A stretch of DNA of 64,000 nt, from assembly GCF_030272615.1 (NCBI RefSeq), contig NC_081413.1, forward strand, positions 144,436,476 through 144,500,475, in the 5' to 3' direction. The DNA comes from Cryptomeria japonica. Its lineage: Eukaryota; Streptophyta; Pinopsida; Cupressales; Cupressaceae. The position numbers and the translations under genes are program-made. A model generated the notes under the pieces. That model was not told the origin of the DNA. It ran no database searches and saw nothing but the letters and a program-made list of their open reading frames with translations. This document shows, one piece after another, positions 14,517-26,166 of the stretch; the stretch's first letter is position 1, and every line of letters begins with the position of its first letter.

Positions 14517-15560
14517 TGAACCAAGGGAAACTTAAAGAAAGGTTAGCAAGGTTATTTTAAATCCAAATAAGCATATAAAACCAAATAAAAGCAATAAACT
14601 TACTAATCTATACCTTGAAAGAGAAGATCTCTCTTGTTCCTCCGATTGAGCTTGATGAAGTAGAGGCACCCTTGTGCTCCACTTGTTTGGATGTGTTCTT
14701 TTTGATGGATGTGGAATGCTCTCCGAATGCATAACAAGATTGGTGGATTAGGATTGGATTTGGATTATGATGGGTGAGGAATGGATAGATTTGGATGAAA
14801 AAGGATTTGTCTTGGATGCGGGATTATTTGGATATTATGAGGATATTATGTGGATATGATAGAAAAAGATGGAGGAAGAAAGGGACAACATAAGATTAGA
14901 AGAAGATTCCATGTAGTGATTTGTGAGGATGAGACTCCAATTTATAGATTGGAGGAGGCCAATGGAGGGCCAAGATTGATTTTGGTATGAAGGGTTGAGA
15001 TTGATTTGGGATGGAAGACATGGATCAAGGTGTATTGGGAGAATAAAAAGGAATCTAAAATTCCTTGGGGAAAGGAGAGAGGAATTAAAAATTCTAAAAT
15101 AAAGGATGTGTGGGAAGACTAAATGGATAAAGGAATTAAAAATTCCTTAGGAAGAGGATGCATGGGGAGATTCAAAGAATTTGAATTTCCTTGAAACGAT
15201 CAAAGGTGATGCAACATAAGTGGAGGAATATAAAATTGGAGAATAATGATAAGTATGATTAAGGAAGAATTAATTAGGCTGAGTGGGGATTAGAAAAAGT
15301 GATTTGTAGGAATCACATGACTTAAGTTAATTAATTAAATTAAGAGGAATTTAGAAGACTTAATAATTTGGTTGACTTTATAAGAATAGGGAAATAATTA
15401 ACTTATTTGATAAATTAATTATTGGACTATAGTGACAAGATTGATTAAATTTGATTTAATTAACCTCAAGAAGAAGGGAATTAACACAATTAAATTGGTT
15501 AATTATGACAACAGACTTAAATTAATTAAACATTAATTTTATTAATTTTAGGTGTCTATA
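14517..15560 (-). repeat. E1 5' LTR
   Basis: Direct repeat of 1487-2507. It starts TGAACCAAGGG and ends GGTGTCTATA on the plus strand, one base off the canonical TACA end. The following GTGTC is the target duplication partner of GTGTT at 1482-1486. Confidence 0.88.
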
Positions 15561-15565
15561 GTGTC

Positions 15566-17419
15566 CATCTGGGGTGCAATCAGATTTCAGAGTTCACCAA
15601 CTCTCCTCAACATTCTGTCTTTATCCTCATTAAGGCTCGAGATTTGATCATTTAGAGCCATTACCTTCCCTTCTATACTGCTAGTTAGGGCTACATTAGA
15701 ATCAAAAGACTGTGAAATACCAACTAGTTTACCTTGACATATACCAATCTGCTTGTCTATAGCTACTGTGAACTTTGGAAAAATAAGACAAGACTTGTAT
15801 ATTTTACCGTCTTCAGTCAATGCCTCTTAAATAGTCTACAGACCTTTATTCAATCTTACTCTATCATCCTCTATCATTTTATGAAATGTTTGCATTCTCA
15901 CCTCCTTGAATCTATCTAATACCCGCTTAGTGGTAAACTTCTCTAAAGAATCAAAATTGGTATTTACATTATTAATCAACTGCAATAATTTATCAGATGG
16001 GATAGAATTGGGATCTAGTTGCAAACCCAATATCACCTTCTGCAACACATCAATCAACATCAGAATAAGCTATTTGTCTTCATTCTTAGACTTAACCAGG
16101 TCTTGACTGGCCTGAGCTTGTACTACTGCTGCAAGCATTAGATTCTCAGCTGGTGACATTTGTCCAATATCAAGAGGGCTATCAAGATTGATTGAGATTT
16201 GAGGTAGGGTCCTTGTCCATTTGATTAGAGGAGTGTTAATTGTTGGAGCATCAACAACTCTCTTCCCTTTATCTACCTCAGCATCCTGCACCTCTATTTT
16301 CTTTGGTTCCTTTTCCTCGACATTATTCCCTTTATCTTGTGCATCGATGTTACCACTTGGTGTAGTGTCATCCTTTGGAACCTTGGGAATTTCTTCAATA
16401 CTTTCTACCACCAGAGGATTTGCATTGATCTCAACATCAAGAGTTACATGGCCTTGATCTTCTGGATGTCCCTCAGTCTGAGTTTCATCCTTCTGATCAC
16501 CAAAGACACCTTCCTTTACTTCCAAATTGGAAGTCTGAACTGCATCACTCTATAAAGGGATGTTCTTTATAATCCTTCTCCAGATTTCTTCAGTTTACTT
16601 CCTCACTTCTTCAACCTTGCAAATCATTAATCTGTTCACCCTATTCCTACTTCCGAATTCCTTCTTATTTGCTTCCTCAATGTCTTTTGGCTTCATCTTG
16701 GGAGATATAGGTGTAGACATTGATCAATTCTCTCTCTTTCATTTCCTTATCTATTTTACTAGCTGTTAGCCTCCTTGCATCAATAATATTATATAGATCC
16801 TTAGGGATACTACACTCCAGTTCAATCAAAGTTTTACTTAAGTTGTGTAAGTACAAATAAATAGCTTCCACAACTTTTCTTTGATCAGCCCCAACTAGAT
16901 TTTTATAGTATGCTCCAATATTCTTCAAATTTCCATCAACAATTATCTCATCAATCAATTGATCTATTGTCATTGGAGGAAAAAATGTATATTTACCTTG
17001 CAAATTACCAGTTTTGAGATCATCATCAAGTTGTGTTCTGAGCTTCCTTCCCCTCTTGGGCCTTTCGGTAAGGGTAGGTTCCAACTTAGCCTTCTTTCTC
17101 TGCATAGCACCACCAGATTGTGCTTTCCTCACCATCCTTACAAATTATCCTTTCTTTCTACCCTTTCCCACTTCTTCATCTGATTTAGTCTCAGATGCCA
17201 CTGGAGATACAACAACATAGGTTTGTTTAGGTTTTACCTTTTGCTTAAAAATTCCCTTTCCAAATGAGCTCTATCCCTTAGATGGTATTACCGGAGTAGG
17301 GGTAGACTTGGTTTCTTTTAGTTTTTCTTTGGAGGGAACTGATTCAGCCTTAGGCTTATTGGATTCCTCCTTAGCTTCCATCTGAGCATGCTTCTCCCTT
17401 TTTTGCTTTACTGTCTCTC
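15566..17419 (-). pseudogene. N2 ORF2, middle piece
   Basis: Minus-strand frames at 16677-17135, 16070-16525, 15836-16060 and 15587-15820 align in order with ORF2 of N1 and N3. Landmarks: a lysine/glutamate-rich linker; a block with LIDEIIVDGNLKNIGAYY (N1: LVDEITKDGMLKNVKFYY); an acidic low-complexity stretch; then predicted coiled coil ending MLRRVGEL. Stop codons and frameshifts separate the frames. The piece is bounded on the right by N1 (target site TGGTG) and on the left by E1 (GTGTC). Product unknown; the conserved order in three diverged copies argues it once served the element. Confidence 0.75.
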
Positions 17420-17424
17420 TGGTG

Positions 17425-18309
17425 TGTTGGCAATTGACATTCAATTGGTTGGTTTCACTATGTTGTCATTGATGGAAACGTGGTATTGTGTTCCGACTTC
17501 ATGTTTTGGTTCAATTGTGTACTAACAGGAACTTCACAGACACTACACCGACACCGATAGGACAAAAAGATTTCTTTGTTTACTGACAATGCAGGGCGAC
17601 ATGGTTTTCTAAAAGGTTATCGGTATTGGAGGCCAACATCTCTTGGATCCGACATCAACAATTGGTTTTAATATTTATGCATTTATGTTATCTGGTCGAC
17701 ATGTAATTTGATATTGTATATATCTATGTAAGCTGACATAAGGCATGGTAAATTGTATAGGGTATATAGGTCAGTTGGATTAGATCATTTTAAGATATTC
17801 ATGAAATAGGAGATTATGGATATGCAAATGTAATATGATGCAAAATATATCAGAGAGAATATGTATGTGAGGAAATTCATGTAAGGGTTATTTCGGTAAA
17901 GGGTTTAGGGTTTTAGATCGGAACAAACAAAGCTTAAACCAAAACTGTATTCTAGCATAAAAGATGTTTTAGCAGTTCAGACTTCGTGAGGCTCCTTTTG
18001 TGATTGAGTAGTGTGCTCTAGGCTGTATTGCAGGCCCCTCATATTTTGTAATATCTCTTCATATGGCCAGTGGATTGATATTGTGGGTCACAAATCCCAT
18101 CACGGTTTCTCCTCTTTGAGGTTATCCATGTATAATTTTGTGTGTTATAGTTCTCATTTATGTGATTGGCTTATTGGTTGCTTTACTTCTTTCAATTCTG
18201 TATGTACCGGTATACCGATTGGTATATGCATGTTTTAATGAGTTTAAAATTGATCATTCTGGTATAACATTGATTCACTCTCCCCTCTCAGTGTTATTGG
18301 ATTCCAACA
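17425..18309 (+). repeat. N1 5' LTR
   Basis: 885 bp, TGTTGGCAATTGACA...GATTCCAACA. Contains TTGTCATTGATGGAAAC about 40 bp in, a box like GGTTTCTCCTCTTTGAGG, and near the 3' end GATTCACTCTCCCCTCTCAGT, a variant of the shared C-tract. The LTR pair is visibly more diverged than that of copia A nested within, as the nesting order predicts. Confidence 0.92.
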
Positions 18310-18324
18310 ATTTCTATCAGATCC
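18310..18324 (+). other. N1 primer binding site (degraded)
   Basis: ATTTCTATCAGATCC directly follows the LTR. Compared with ATTGGTATCAGACCC in N3 and the tRNA-Met site TGGTATCAGAGC, the leading TGG has decayed. Placement immediately after CCAACA matches N2 and N3. Confidence 0.7.
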
Positions 18325-18325
18325 T

Positions 18326-19486
18326 ATGCCTCAGAGGAAGTTTAACAATTTGAGGAAGATCTTGAATCCAAAATCCATGGATATGGCTTTGGAGAAGCAA
18401 CTTGAGATGGCACTTGAAGATTATGATGCTAAAAGATTGAAGAACTTAAAGCTACAAGATGAATTGAATTTTGCTAAGGAATTCATTCTTGTCCTACAAG
18501 AGAGGATATCATTTGTTCAGGCTAGGAGAAAGGAACTTTTGCAAAGTCAAGATGATGAAGAGAAAGATGCACTTAAGAAACAATGTCAGAAATTGAATTA
18601 GGAGAACATGGTTATGAAAAATGAAATGCAAGTTATAACTATGAGAATGTCTAAGGAGATTGAGGACCGAAAGAAAAAGGAAGAAAATCTTGCTGTATCC
18701 CTGAGAACAAATTTGAAGAATATGGTAGGTTGGTTCATGAGAATGATATATCGAGAACTGATTTAGTACAATCCCAAAGTAATGAACAAGAGCTTGAGAG
18801 ACAAATGATAATTCTGAGAGAAGATCTAACTACTGCAAGTGAGTATAAAGAAAAATTCAAGATTAGCTTAGCACAACTAGATGATTTATTGAAGAGACAA
18901 AGGCAGATTGGAGATTCCAGTGAGCTTGGATTTGAGCAAGGAAAAAGTTCTAGTACTACTAATGAAGATAAAAACCATAAGGCACAGGTAAGGCAATTTA
19001 ATGCTTATAAATTTAATGGTAGATGTTTTGTTTGCAATAGATTTAGTCACATGGCTAGACAATGTAGAAACAGAGAAAATTAGAACCCTGATTCTACTCC
19101 CGGTAAAAGTTCTAAATGCAATAAGTATGGTCATAAGACAAAGTATTGCAAACTGAATGTTAAATTCTATGCATTTGGAAAGTTTAGACATATGGATAAT
19201 CAGAGCAGGTCAAGCAATTAGCAAAGCAATTCAAAGGAACAATGTTACATGTTATGCATGTAATAAGGTTGGACATATTGCTAAATTCTGTAGAAGCAGA
19301 AATCCACCGGTTGGTAATGGAGGATAAAATGAGAAAGGGAAAGAGAAGGTTAGTGAATTTTGGAAAGACCATACTCAGATATGGGTTAGGAAGACTGAAG
19401 AACAATCATTAGATGGAAATGCACTGGTTACTTATCTGGCAGAAGAGGTTGCTCCTGCACCGATAGGTGGCTCATCCGGTAACTGA
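18326..19486 (+). pseudogene. N1 ORF1: coiled-coil, multi-CCHC gag-like protein
   Basis: First frame 18326-18601 is a charged heptad-like coiled coil (LEKQLEMALEDYDAKR and onward). A frameshift near 18610-18730 moves to the frame 18730-19083, with more coiled coil (NEQELERQMIILREDLTTA) and the zinc knuckle CFVCNRFSHMARQC. Further knuckles follow past a stop: CNKYGHKTKYC (the leading cysteine pair partly lost), one with its cysteines decayed, and CYACNKVGHIAKFC. The stop near 19484 follows a GSSGN tail also seen in N2. CCHC knuckles bind nucleic acid, and a coiled coil would drive assembly, so a gag-like role is inferred. It does not resemble copia A gag. Start uncertain: the ATG at 18326 is not conserved in N2/N3. 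Confidence 0.75.
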
Positions 19487-19837
19487 GGCAGATGCCTTAG
19501 GGGTAGGCAAAATTCATGAAGATGCTGCATGTGCCCCAGGAAGAGGTTCTGAAAGATGTTCTAGACATTGAAGATGATTATTTGACATGGATATGTTCTG
19601 TGCAAGATCCGATATCTTTCACTGGCAATCATTTATGTCAATGGAAGATTTAGGTTTTTCCTAGAGGTTAAAAGGTCGAATTCACTTCATTATTGATCAC
19701 CTTGCATTTAGAGCGATTCCAGAGTGATCAAAGGCATTTTAGAGAAATCAAATTTCTTCTTGAGTGATTTCACTAGTGTTTGGAAGAATTTGTTGAAGGT
19801 TTTCACCTAGAGTGATCAAAAGGTATTTATCTTTAAA
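19487..19837 (+). other. N1 spacer between ORF1 and ORF2
   Basis: About 350 bp without a supported ORF. It opens with GCCTTAGGGGTAGGCAAAA, a box also present just after ORF1 in N2 and N3 (CCTTAGGGGGTGG and CCTTAGGGGTTGG). This could be a leader element for ORF2, such as a splice or translation signal, but nothing in the sequence proves it. Confidence 0.45.
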
Positions 19838-20181
19838 CATGGAAGCAAGATCATCATCTATTCCTATTTTGTTGCAAACTCGACCATAGTAGAGGTCAAG
19901 GACCGCCCCAAGCCAATTTCCAAGTGGTATCCACATGTGGCTACCCTAGAAGACTCGGTTGGAGATTTTTCCTGTGTTTCGAAGGGAGTTGTCTATGTTG
20001 AAGATGTTAGGGCATACATACACTATCACATAGAGTACTCGGGAACATCAGAAATTAAGGGCATGTATATGAGTGAGCTGATGGGAGAATCTAGAAAGAT
20101 AAAACCGCCATACAAACACATTGAAGACTTAGGGTTTACCGACATTCTAGACATTCCAGAATTCAACGATGAGATAATCAT
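19838..20181 (+). pseudogene. N1 ORF2, N-terminal piece
   Basis: Starts near ATGGAAGCAAGATC and, after an early frame change, reads VANSTIVEVKDR then GVVYVEDVRAYIH and IEDLGFTDILDIPEF, matching N2 (HVDDVRAYIHC) and N3 (YVEDVRTYIHC). It is cut at 20181 by the copia A LTR; the protein resumes after 27909. The segment from 20019 is repeated on the far side of copia A. I recognise no known family with certainty; see the finding on an envelope-like or plant-transposon-protein origin. Confidence 0.7.
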
Positions 20182-21742
20182 TGTTAGCATTTGTGCTGAG
20201 TATGTTGACATGATGATATTATGTTGTCATTGATGTCAATATGATTGAAGAGTGAACTGACAATATGCTGAAATGTGAATCGGTACAATGTGGTGAACTG
20301 TTATATGTGCAAAGAAGTGAACAGGTATATTGAAGCTAAGCAGTTGGCAAAGTGAACCAGTATAATGATATAAACCGGTATATTGAGCAAAAGGTGAAGT
20401 GGTATGTTTCTCCAAGAGAACCGGTATGATGAAATGTGAACTCGCATATGGAATGTTCTCTATGAGGACTGAACATGATATGACTACCAATTGGTAGTCT
20501 TAGCTTAAGGGTTTCCAGTTGAAGTGTTCCAAGCCTGTGTAACTCAACTAATGACATTGTGTGATGAGTTAGCATTGTAATGAAGATCCGATCATGTTAC
20601 CATGTCAGCTTGAGCACATGAAGGATCTTGCATGAAGGAGATTGATCCTATCTACCTCGGGAATATGCAAAGTCTCTGTAAACGGTGGAGAACGTGTGAT
20701 GAGTTACAAGCCGCCATGAAAGTGGTGAAGAATGAATGATGGAGAATGTCTTGAGATATGTTCAAGACTTTTGTATTCAAATGCAAAGTGTTCAATGGAC
20801 AAGATTGAACCATTCGAATTAATTAACCTAAATGTTTTAGGGTTTAGGGTTTATGCTACCAACCTATCTATTTCCTATAAGGTCGATGTTGTGTTTCATG
20901 CTGAGGTTGTTGGCAAATGGTGTGTGTGTATCTAAGTAAAGAGATACGTGATTCTTGCCAGACTAGATGAGATAAGAGGAATGATTCCTGCATAGTGTGT
21001 GTGCAGAAGGAAGGTACTTAAGTAGATTTGCATTAGGCATTGAGTGATATTATCAGATCATTGTAATACCTATTGATCTTTAACCACTTCAACAGTTGGA
21101 AAATCCCTTAATCGGGTAGCTTTAATCAGCTTGCTGTAAATCCTTTAACCGCATGACTCAAACTCATTTAGTTCTTGAAATCCTCTAACAAGGCAACCTC
21201 TAACAAGGTTTAACCCTTAACCGGGTATTTAGCCATCCCTTAACCGGGTGATCCCTAACAGGATCGGTTCCTAGCAGAACCTGTTGTAATAGTCTTTAAC
21301 CGGACTAGGCTCCTAACAGAGTGGACTTCTAAAGAGTTCAAAAGCAGCTTGTGGGTATTCATCCCCACTGTGGTTTTTCCCAGTTGGGTTTCCACGTGAA
21401 AAATCTATGTGTCATGTGTAGTATTTTTCATGTGATGATTTAAGTGATTTGTGTCTGAAGGTAAATCATGCTGAGCTAGCCGTTATTATATTTCTGATGA
21501 TAGATTACCTATTCATGTATAAGAGTGAAATGGAAGTGTAGTATTAGGTTGAGTGGAAAGCTAAGTGATCAACTGGTTAATGCTTGTCATAGTTGTTCTT
21601 AGCTTTACCAGTGTTACTGTCTGTTAGACATTTGTAGTGTTTGCAGTCAAACTAGTTAGATTGTTACGATATTGTGACTGTATTGATTCACCCCCCCCTC
21701 TCAGTACCAGTTTGGTACTTATTGTTCATCATTGAGTTATCA
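20182..21742 (+). repeat. Copia A 5' LTR
   Basis: TGTTAGCATTTGTGC...GAGTTATCA. Contains TTGTCATTGATGTCAA near the start, repeated TTAACCGGGT-like units (21110-21300), the box CCCCACTGTGGTTTTTCCC with TTTCCACGT, and CACCCCCCCCTCTCAGT near the 3' end. A 67-codon frame at 20732-20935 recurs in the other LTR simply because the LTR is duplicated. Confidence 0.93.
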
Positions 21743-21744
21743 AT

Positions 21745-21756
21745 TGGTATTAGAGC
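21745..21756 (+). other. Copia A primer binding site
   Basis: TGGTATTAGAGC, one base from the initiator tRNA-Met complement TGGTATCAGAGC, two bases after the LTR end. Confidence 0.88.
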
Positions 21757-21813
21757 ATCCTCTAGGTCCTCTGTGTTGTAAGCTTAACTGCTTGAGGGAA
21801 AGATCCTATTGTA

Positions 21814-22776
21814 ATGATGAAGAGAGAAGGTCCAAAGTTTAACAGAGATAACTTCAAAATTTGGAAGGACAGAATGAAGATTTACATCAGAAGCATGGGT
21901 GCTCAACTTTTGAGCTATGTTGAGAATGTTTTTGTTATTCCTACTGGTACTCTCACCGATGATCAAAAGAGAGAAATATAGGAGAATGGGAAAGTCATGG
22001 AAACCCTAATCAACAACTTATCTGACATTGAGTTTATTGATGTTCAGGATAAAGATAATCCCAAAGAAGTATGGGACACACTTATGAATATCTATGGCGG
22101 TGATGAGCATGTAAAACAAGCTAAGGAAGAAAGCCTTAGAGGGAAGTTTGAAGACATGCAAATGGTTGAAGGTGAGACCATTCAATAGTATGGAATAAGA
22201 ATCAAAACTGTTGTTGGAGATATCAAGAGTGCAGGTGGTAAAATGGAAGATTTCACTGTGGTACACAAAGTTCTGAGATCCTTATTACCGGTCTATGAAA
22301 TAAGGGTTGCTGCTATTCAGGAGTTGAGATAAATAGACAAGACTAAGGTATCCCTAGACTCCATCATTGCAAAATTGATAGCCTATGAACTAAATAGTTT
22401 TGATGACAGTGTTCAAAAGACTGAATCAACTTTTAAAGCTTCTGCTGTACCATCCAGAAAAGGAAAAGAAGTGTGCACCAGTGGTGAACCAAGATAGAGT
22501 AGAGAAATGGATGATGAGGAGACCTTGATGGAATTTGAAGCTCTTCTTACTAGGAAACTTCCTAAAGGAACTGGTAAATATAGAGGTAAGCTCCCTTTGA
22601 AATGATTTTCTTGTAATCGAATAGGACATATTGCTATAAACTATCCTAATGGTGACAGCAAGGACAAACCAGAGAGGTTCAAGAAATTCAAAGGAGGAAA
22701 TTGGAGAAACTGTTTTGTTGCAGTTGATGAAGGTGTCAGAGATGAGGAATCAAAAGATGAAGAGAATGAAGATATT
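21814..22776 (+). pseudogene. Copia A gag
   Basis: Starts at ATG 21814 (second ATG at 21817). FKIWKDRMKIYIRSMG and then WDTLMNIYGGDEHVKQAK with RSLLPVYEIRVAAIQELR fit the plant copia gag domain (UBN2 type). The zinc knuckle near 22600-22650 is broken: the first cysteine codon is now TGA and the last reads tyrosine in the conserved GHIAIN context. Stops near 21979, 22186, 22330 and 22494 lie at places where glutamine is expected. Same reading frame as protease and integrase. Confidence 0.85.
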
Positions 22777-23190
22777 GTGTTTGTTGTAGTAAAGGAAGAT
22801 GTGTCAGACAAGAAGGCTCTTGTCTCCCACTTTGATAATTCCAATGAGTGGATTATTGAGAGTGGCTGTTCTCACCATATGACTGGTGACCAGAGCAAAT
22901 TTCTATCTTTGGAAGAATATGATGGTGGTGTGGTTCATTTTGGTAATGATGCACCATGTATGGCTAAAGGAAGAGGGTCCATCTCTCTGAATGGAAAGAG
23001 CAATGCTGACAATGTGTATTGGGTGGAAGGTCTCAGACATAATCTATCGAGCGTTGCCCAGCTGAATGATAGTGGACTTATTCTGGAATTCAAAAATGGA
23101 GTGTGCAAAATGAAAGGAAAGGCTAGTGAATTGATGGCCACTGGTATGCAGACCAAAGGTAACTTATTTCAGCTGAATGCAAATGTAAGT
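22777..23190 (+). pseudogene. Copia A protease
   Basis: WIIESGCSHHMTGD near residues 28-41 is the copia protease active-site region. The catalytic aspartate of D-S-G is replaced by glutamate (codon 22858-22860); copia B keeps D-S-G. Then FGNDAPCMAKGRGSI and LRHNLSSVAQL follow as usual for the family. It would process the gag-pol polyprotein; with the change it is probably inactive. In frame with gag and integrase. Confidence 0.85.
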
Positions 23191-24300
23191 ACATGTCTTA
23201 TGGCTAAATTTGATGATAGTTGGATATTGCATAGGAGACTTTGCCATGTAAACTTTCATAACATTGTGAAGGCCAATAAGACCAAGGCAGTTAGAGGATT
23301 GCCGGTGCTGAGCAAACCGAAAAATCCTTTGTGCAGAGAATGTCAACTGGGGAAAATGTCTTCCTCAACTTTCAAAGGTAAATCCTTCACAGCAGACAAT
23401 TTACTTGATCTTGTGCATACTGATTTATGTGGTCCTATGAAAACTAGGAGTTTGTAGGGAGATAGGTATTTCATGATTCTGACTGATGATTGCTCAAGAA
23501 TGATGTGGGTCACATTCTTGGAAGATAAGTCTGAAGCTTTTGGAAAATTCAAAGCTTTCAGAGCACTGGTAGAAAAGGAAAGCGGTAGAAGAATCAAATG
23601 CCTTAGAACTGATCAAGGAGGAGAGTTCACCTTAGGTAAATTCAACAAATATTGTGAAGAGAACGACATCAAGAGGCAACTGTCTACCTCCTGGACTCCA
23701 CAATAGAATGGCTTAGTAGAGAGAAACAACCAGACTGTGGTTGAAGTAGCTAGAACCATGTTGATCCAAGGAAAAGTTGCTCCCACCTTTTGGAGAGAAG
23801 CGATGAGCAGTGCAGTATACACAATGAACCGGGTACTCATCAAGAAAGGAAAGGATAAGACTCCTTATGAGTATTGGACTGGTAAGACACCAGTGGTAAG
23901 CTACTTTAGAATGTTTGGTAGCAAATGTTATATGAAGAGGAGTGAACATCAGAGCAAGTTCGATGCAAAATGTGATGAAGGAATATTCCTAGGATATTCC
24001 ACCAAGAGCAAAGCTCTCAAATTTTTCAATGATAGGACTCAGAGAATTGTTGAAAGCATCAATGTTAGAGTTGATGAAAACTCTGGAAAACCTGAGGAAA
24101 TCAACAGTAAGAAAGTAAGAGATGAACCAGTAGTAACCTTCTGGGAACCGGTTGCTAATTAGCCAAGTACCAGTAACAGTGTTCCACACTGGTAGATGCT
24201 GATGCTAATGAAGATGAGGATGAAGAAGAAAAGTAGGAGGAATCAGTCAAGAGCATTCCTCGATATGTCAAACTGAATCATGATCCAAAGTAGATCGTAG
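23191..24300 (+). pseudogene. Copia A integrase (with GAG-pre-integrase zinc region)
   Basis: The HHCC zinc-binding region is seen in WILHRRLCHVN and CRECQLGKM. The catalytic core follows: HTDLCGPM (first D), LRTDQGGEF (second D) and NGLVERNNQTV (E), so the D-D-E set is readable. In-frame TAG stops near 23455 and 23704 sit where copia B has Y and Q. The C-terminal part runs to about 24160, with another TAG, then an acidic linker. Integrase would insert element cDNA into chromosomes. Confidence 0.87.
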
Positions 24301-24353
24301 GAGATAAGGATGCAGGAATCCTTACAAGAAGAAAGGTCAAAGAAAATTCTTGT

Positions 24354-25903
24354 ATGATCTCTGAATTTGAACCTAAATCATTCAAAGAGGCACATAAAGA
24401 TGAAGACTGGATCAAGGCAATGGAGGAGGAACTTGACCAGATAGAGAAGAATAGTACATGGTCTTTGGTACCCAGACCAGAGCATAAAAATGTCATTGGT
24501 ACCAAATGGGTTTTCAGAAACAAGTTGAATGAGGATGGCACAATGGTAAGGAACAAAGCCAGACTAGTATGTAAAGGATATGCTCAAGAAGAAGGAGAAG
24601 ACTATGGAGAAACCTTTGCCCCAATAGCTAGATTGGAAGGAGTTCGAATGCTTCTTGCATATGTAGCTTTTAAAGGATTCAAGGTATACCAAATGAATAT
24701 AAAATTTACATTCCTAAATGGAATACTCGAAGAGGAGGTGTATATAGAGCAACCAGATGGGTTTGCCCTATCAGAAGACAGTGACATGGTGTGTAGGCTA
24801 CATAAAGCCTTGTATGGATTGAAGCAGACACTTAGAGCATGGTATGAACGCTTGCACTCCCATCTTGTGAAGATTGGATTTGTAAGAACAAGTGAAGATA
24901 ACAATATCTACTTGAAATCAGAAGGAGATCAGATTCTGTTTTGTGAAGTATTTGTTGATGACATCATCTTTAGAGGAGATGACAAGATGAGTCATGAGTT
25001 TGCTGATGAGATGAAAAAGGAATTTGAAATGTCACTCATAGGGGAGATTAAGTTCTTCATTGGACTACAAATTCAACAAATGAAAGATGGAATCTTTATT
25101 ACTCAGTCCAAGTATGTCAAAGAGGTGTTGAAAACCTTTGGCATGGAAGATAGTAAACTGGTTGGTACACCAATGGTGACCGGTTGTAAGTTATCAAAAG
25201 AAGATGACTCAGTGGTGGTAAATGAGAAGGATTACCGATCAATGATTGGTAAGTTGCATTATGTAGTGCATAGAAGACCAGACATTGCACATGTAGTGGG
25301 TATTACTGCTCGGTTTCAACAAAGCCCTAGAGAATCCCATTTGGTAGCAGTCAAGCGGATTCTTAGATATCTGAAGGGAACTATTAACTATGGGTTATGG
25401 TATCCATACAATAATGATTTCAACCTGCAAGTGTTCACAGATGCTGATTGGGATGGTAATGTAGATGATCAAAAGAGCACAACCGGTGGTGCATTCTTTC
25501 TTGGTGGTAGACTGGTCTCATGGATGAGTAAAAAGAAGAGTTGTATCTCTCAGTCTACAACAAAAGTGGAGTATGTAGCAGCCTTTATGAACTGTACCCA
25601 GACTATTTGGATGAAGCATGTATTGAATAGCTTCAAAGTTCCTGTATTTGAACCGATAAGCATATTTTGTGATAATACAGTGCAATCAACATTTCCAAGA
25701 ATCTGGTTTTGCATGCTAGAACCAAGCACTTTGAGCTCAAGTATCATTTCTTGAGGGAAAAGGTTCATAAAAAGGAAGTTGTACTGAAACATGTTTCCAG
25801 TAAGGAGTAGTTAGCTGATATATTCACCAAGCCTCTACCAAAGGCTTCATTTACCTATTTTAGAGGTGAAATAGGGGTGCTTCCCCTTCAAGAGGTAAAC
25901 TAA
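24354..25903 (+). pseudogene. Copia A reverse transcriptase and RNase H
   Basis: 466-codon open frame, shifted one base relative to integrase. [19 protein letters not shown] and [15 protein letters not shown] open the RVT_2 domain. The first catalytic aspartate, in the usual MDVK, is asparagine here (MNIK, codon 24696-24698). FVDD is intact at 24951-24962. RNase H follows, with TDADWDG and [11 protein letters not shown] frameshift near 25680 ends the frame early; the normal C-terminal end ([22 protein letters not shown]) is readable in another frame to a stop at 25901-25903. Would make cDNA from element RNA; inactive as it stands. Confidence 0.9.
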
Positions 25904-26166
25904 AAGTATGTACTCCACATCAGTCAGGTATTGCAGTGTCTAAATTTTTTCGGATTGATGTGTTGAAGGATGCTACTCCTCAGGGGGAGCAACATAGTGG
26001 AACATGAAAACTTGTGCCTCCACTTTGGCATTGTTGTCAAAGGGGGAGAAGATGTGAAGTAGAGAAGTAAGATGTGAAGCGGAGAAGATATCCGCAACAA
26101 TGGGGAGAAGATGTGATGCAGAAAGCGAGATCTTTGTATATTGCCATCAATGCCAAAGGGGAAGAT
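25904..26166 (+). promoter_or_regulatory. Copia A 3' region with repeated polypurine tracts
   Basis: Three purine tracts: CTCAGGGGGAGC near 25979-25990, CAAAGGGGGAGAAG near 26038-26051, and CAAAGGGGAAGAT ending at the LTR start 26167. The last two each follow a GGCATTGxTGTCAA or TTGCCATCAATGCCAA motif. The final tract would prime plus-strand DNA. N1, N2, N3 and P carry the same arrangement. Confidence 0.75.

Noticed and set aside
20835-20856. TTTAGGG-like tandem text, also at 26820-26840
   Set aside because: Only two to three units in an LTR, far too few for telomeric or interstitial telomere sequence.
20732-20935. 67-codon ORF, nearly identical again at 26717-26920
   Set aside because: Both copies lie within the two LTRs of copia A, so the repetition reflects LTR duplication, not a conserved gene; no motif is seen.
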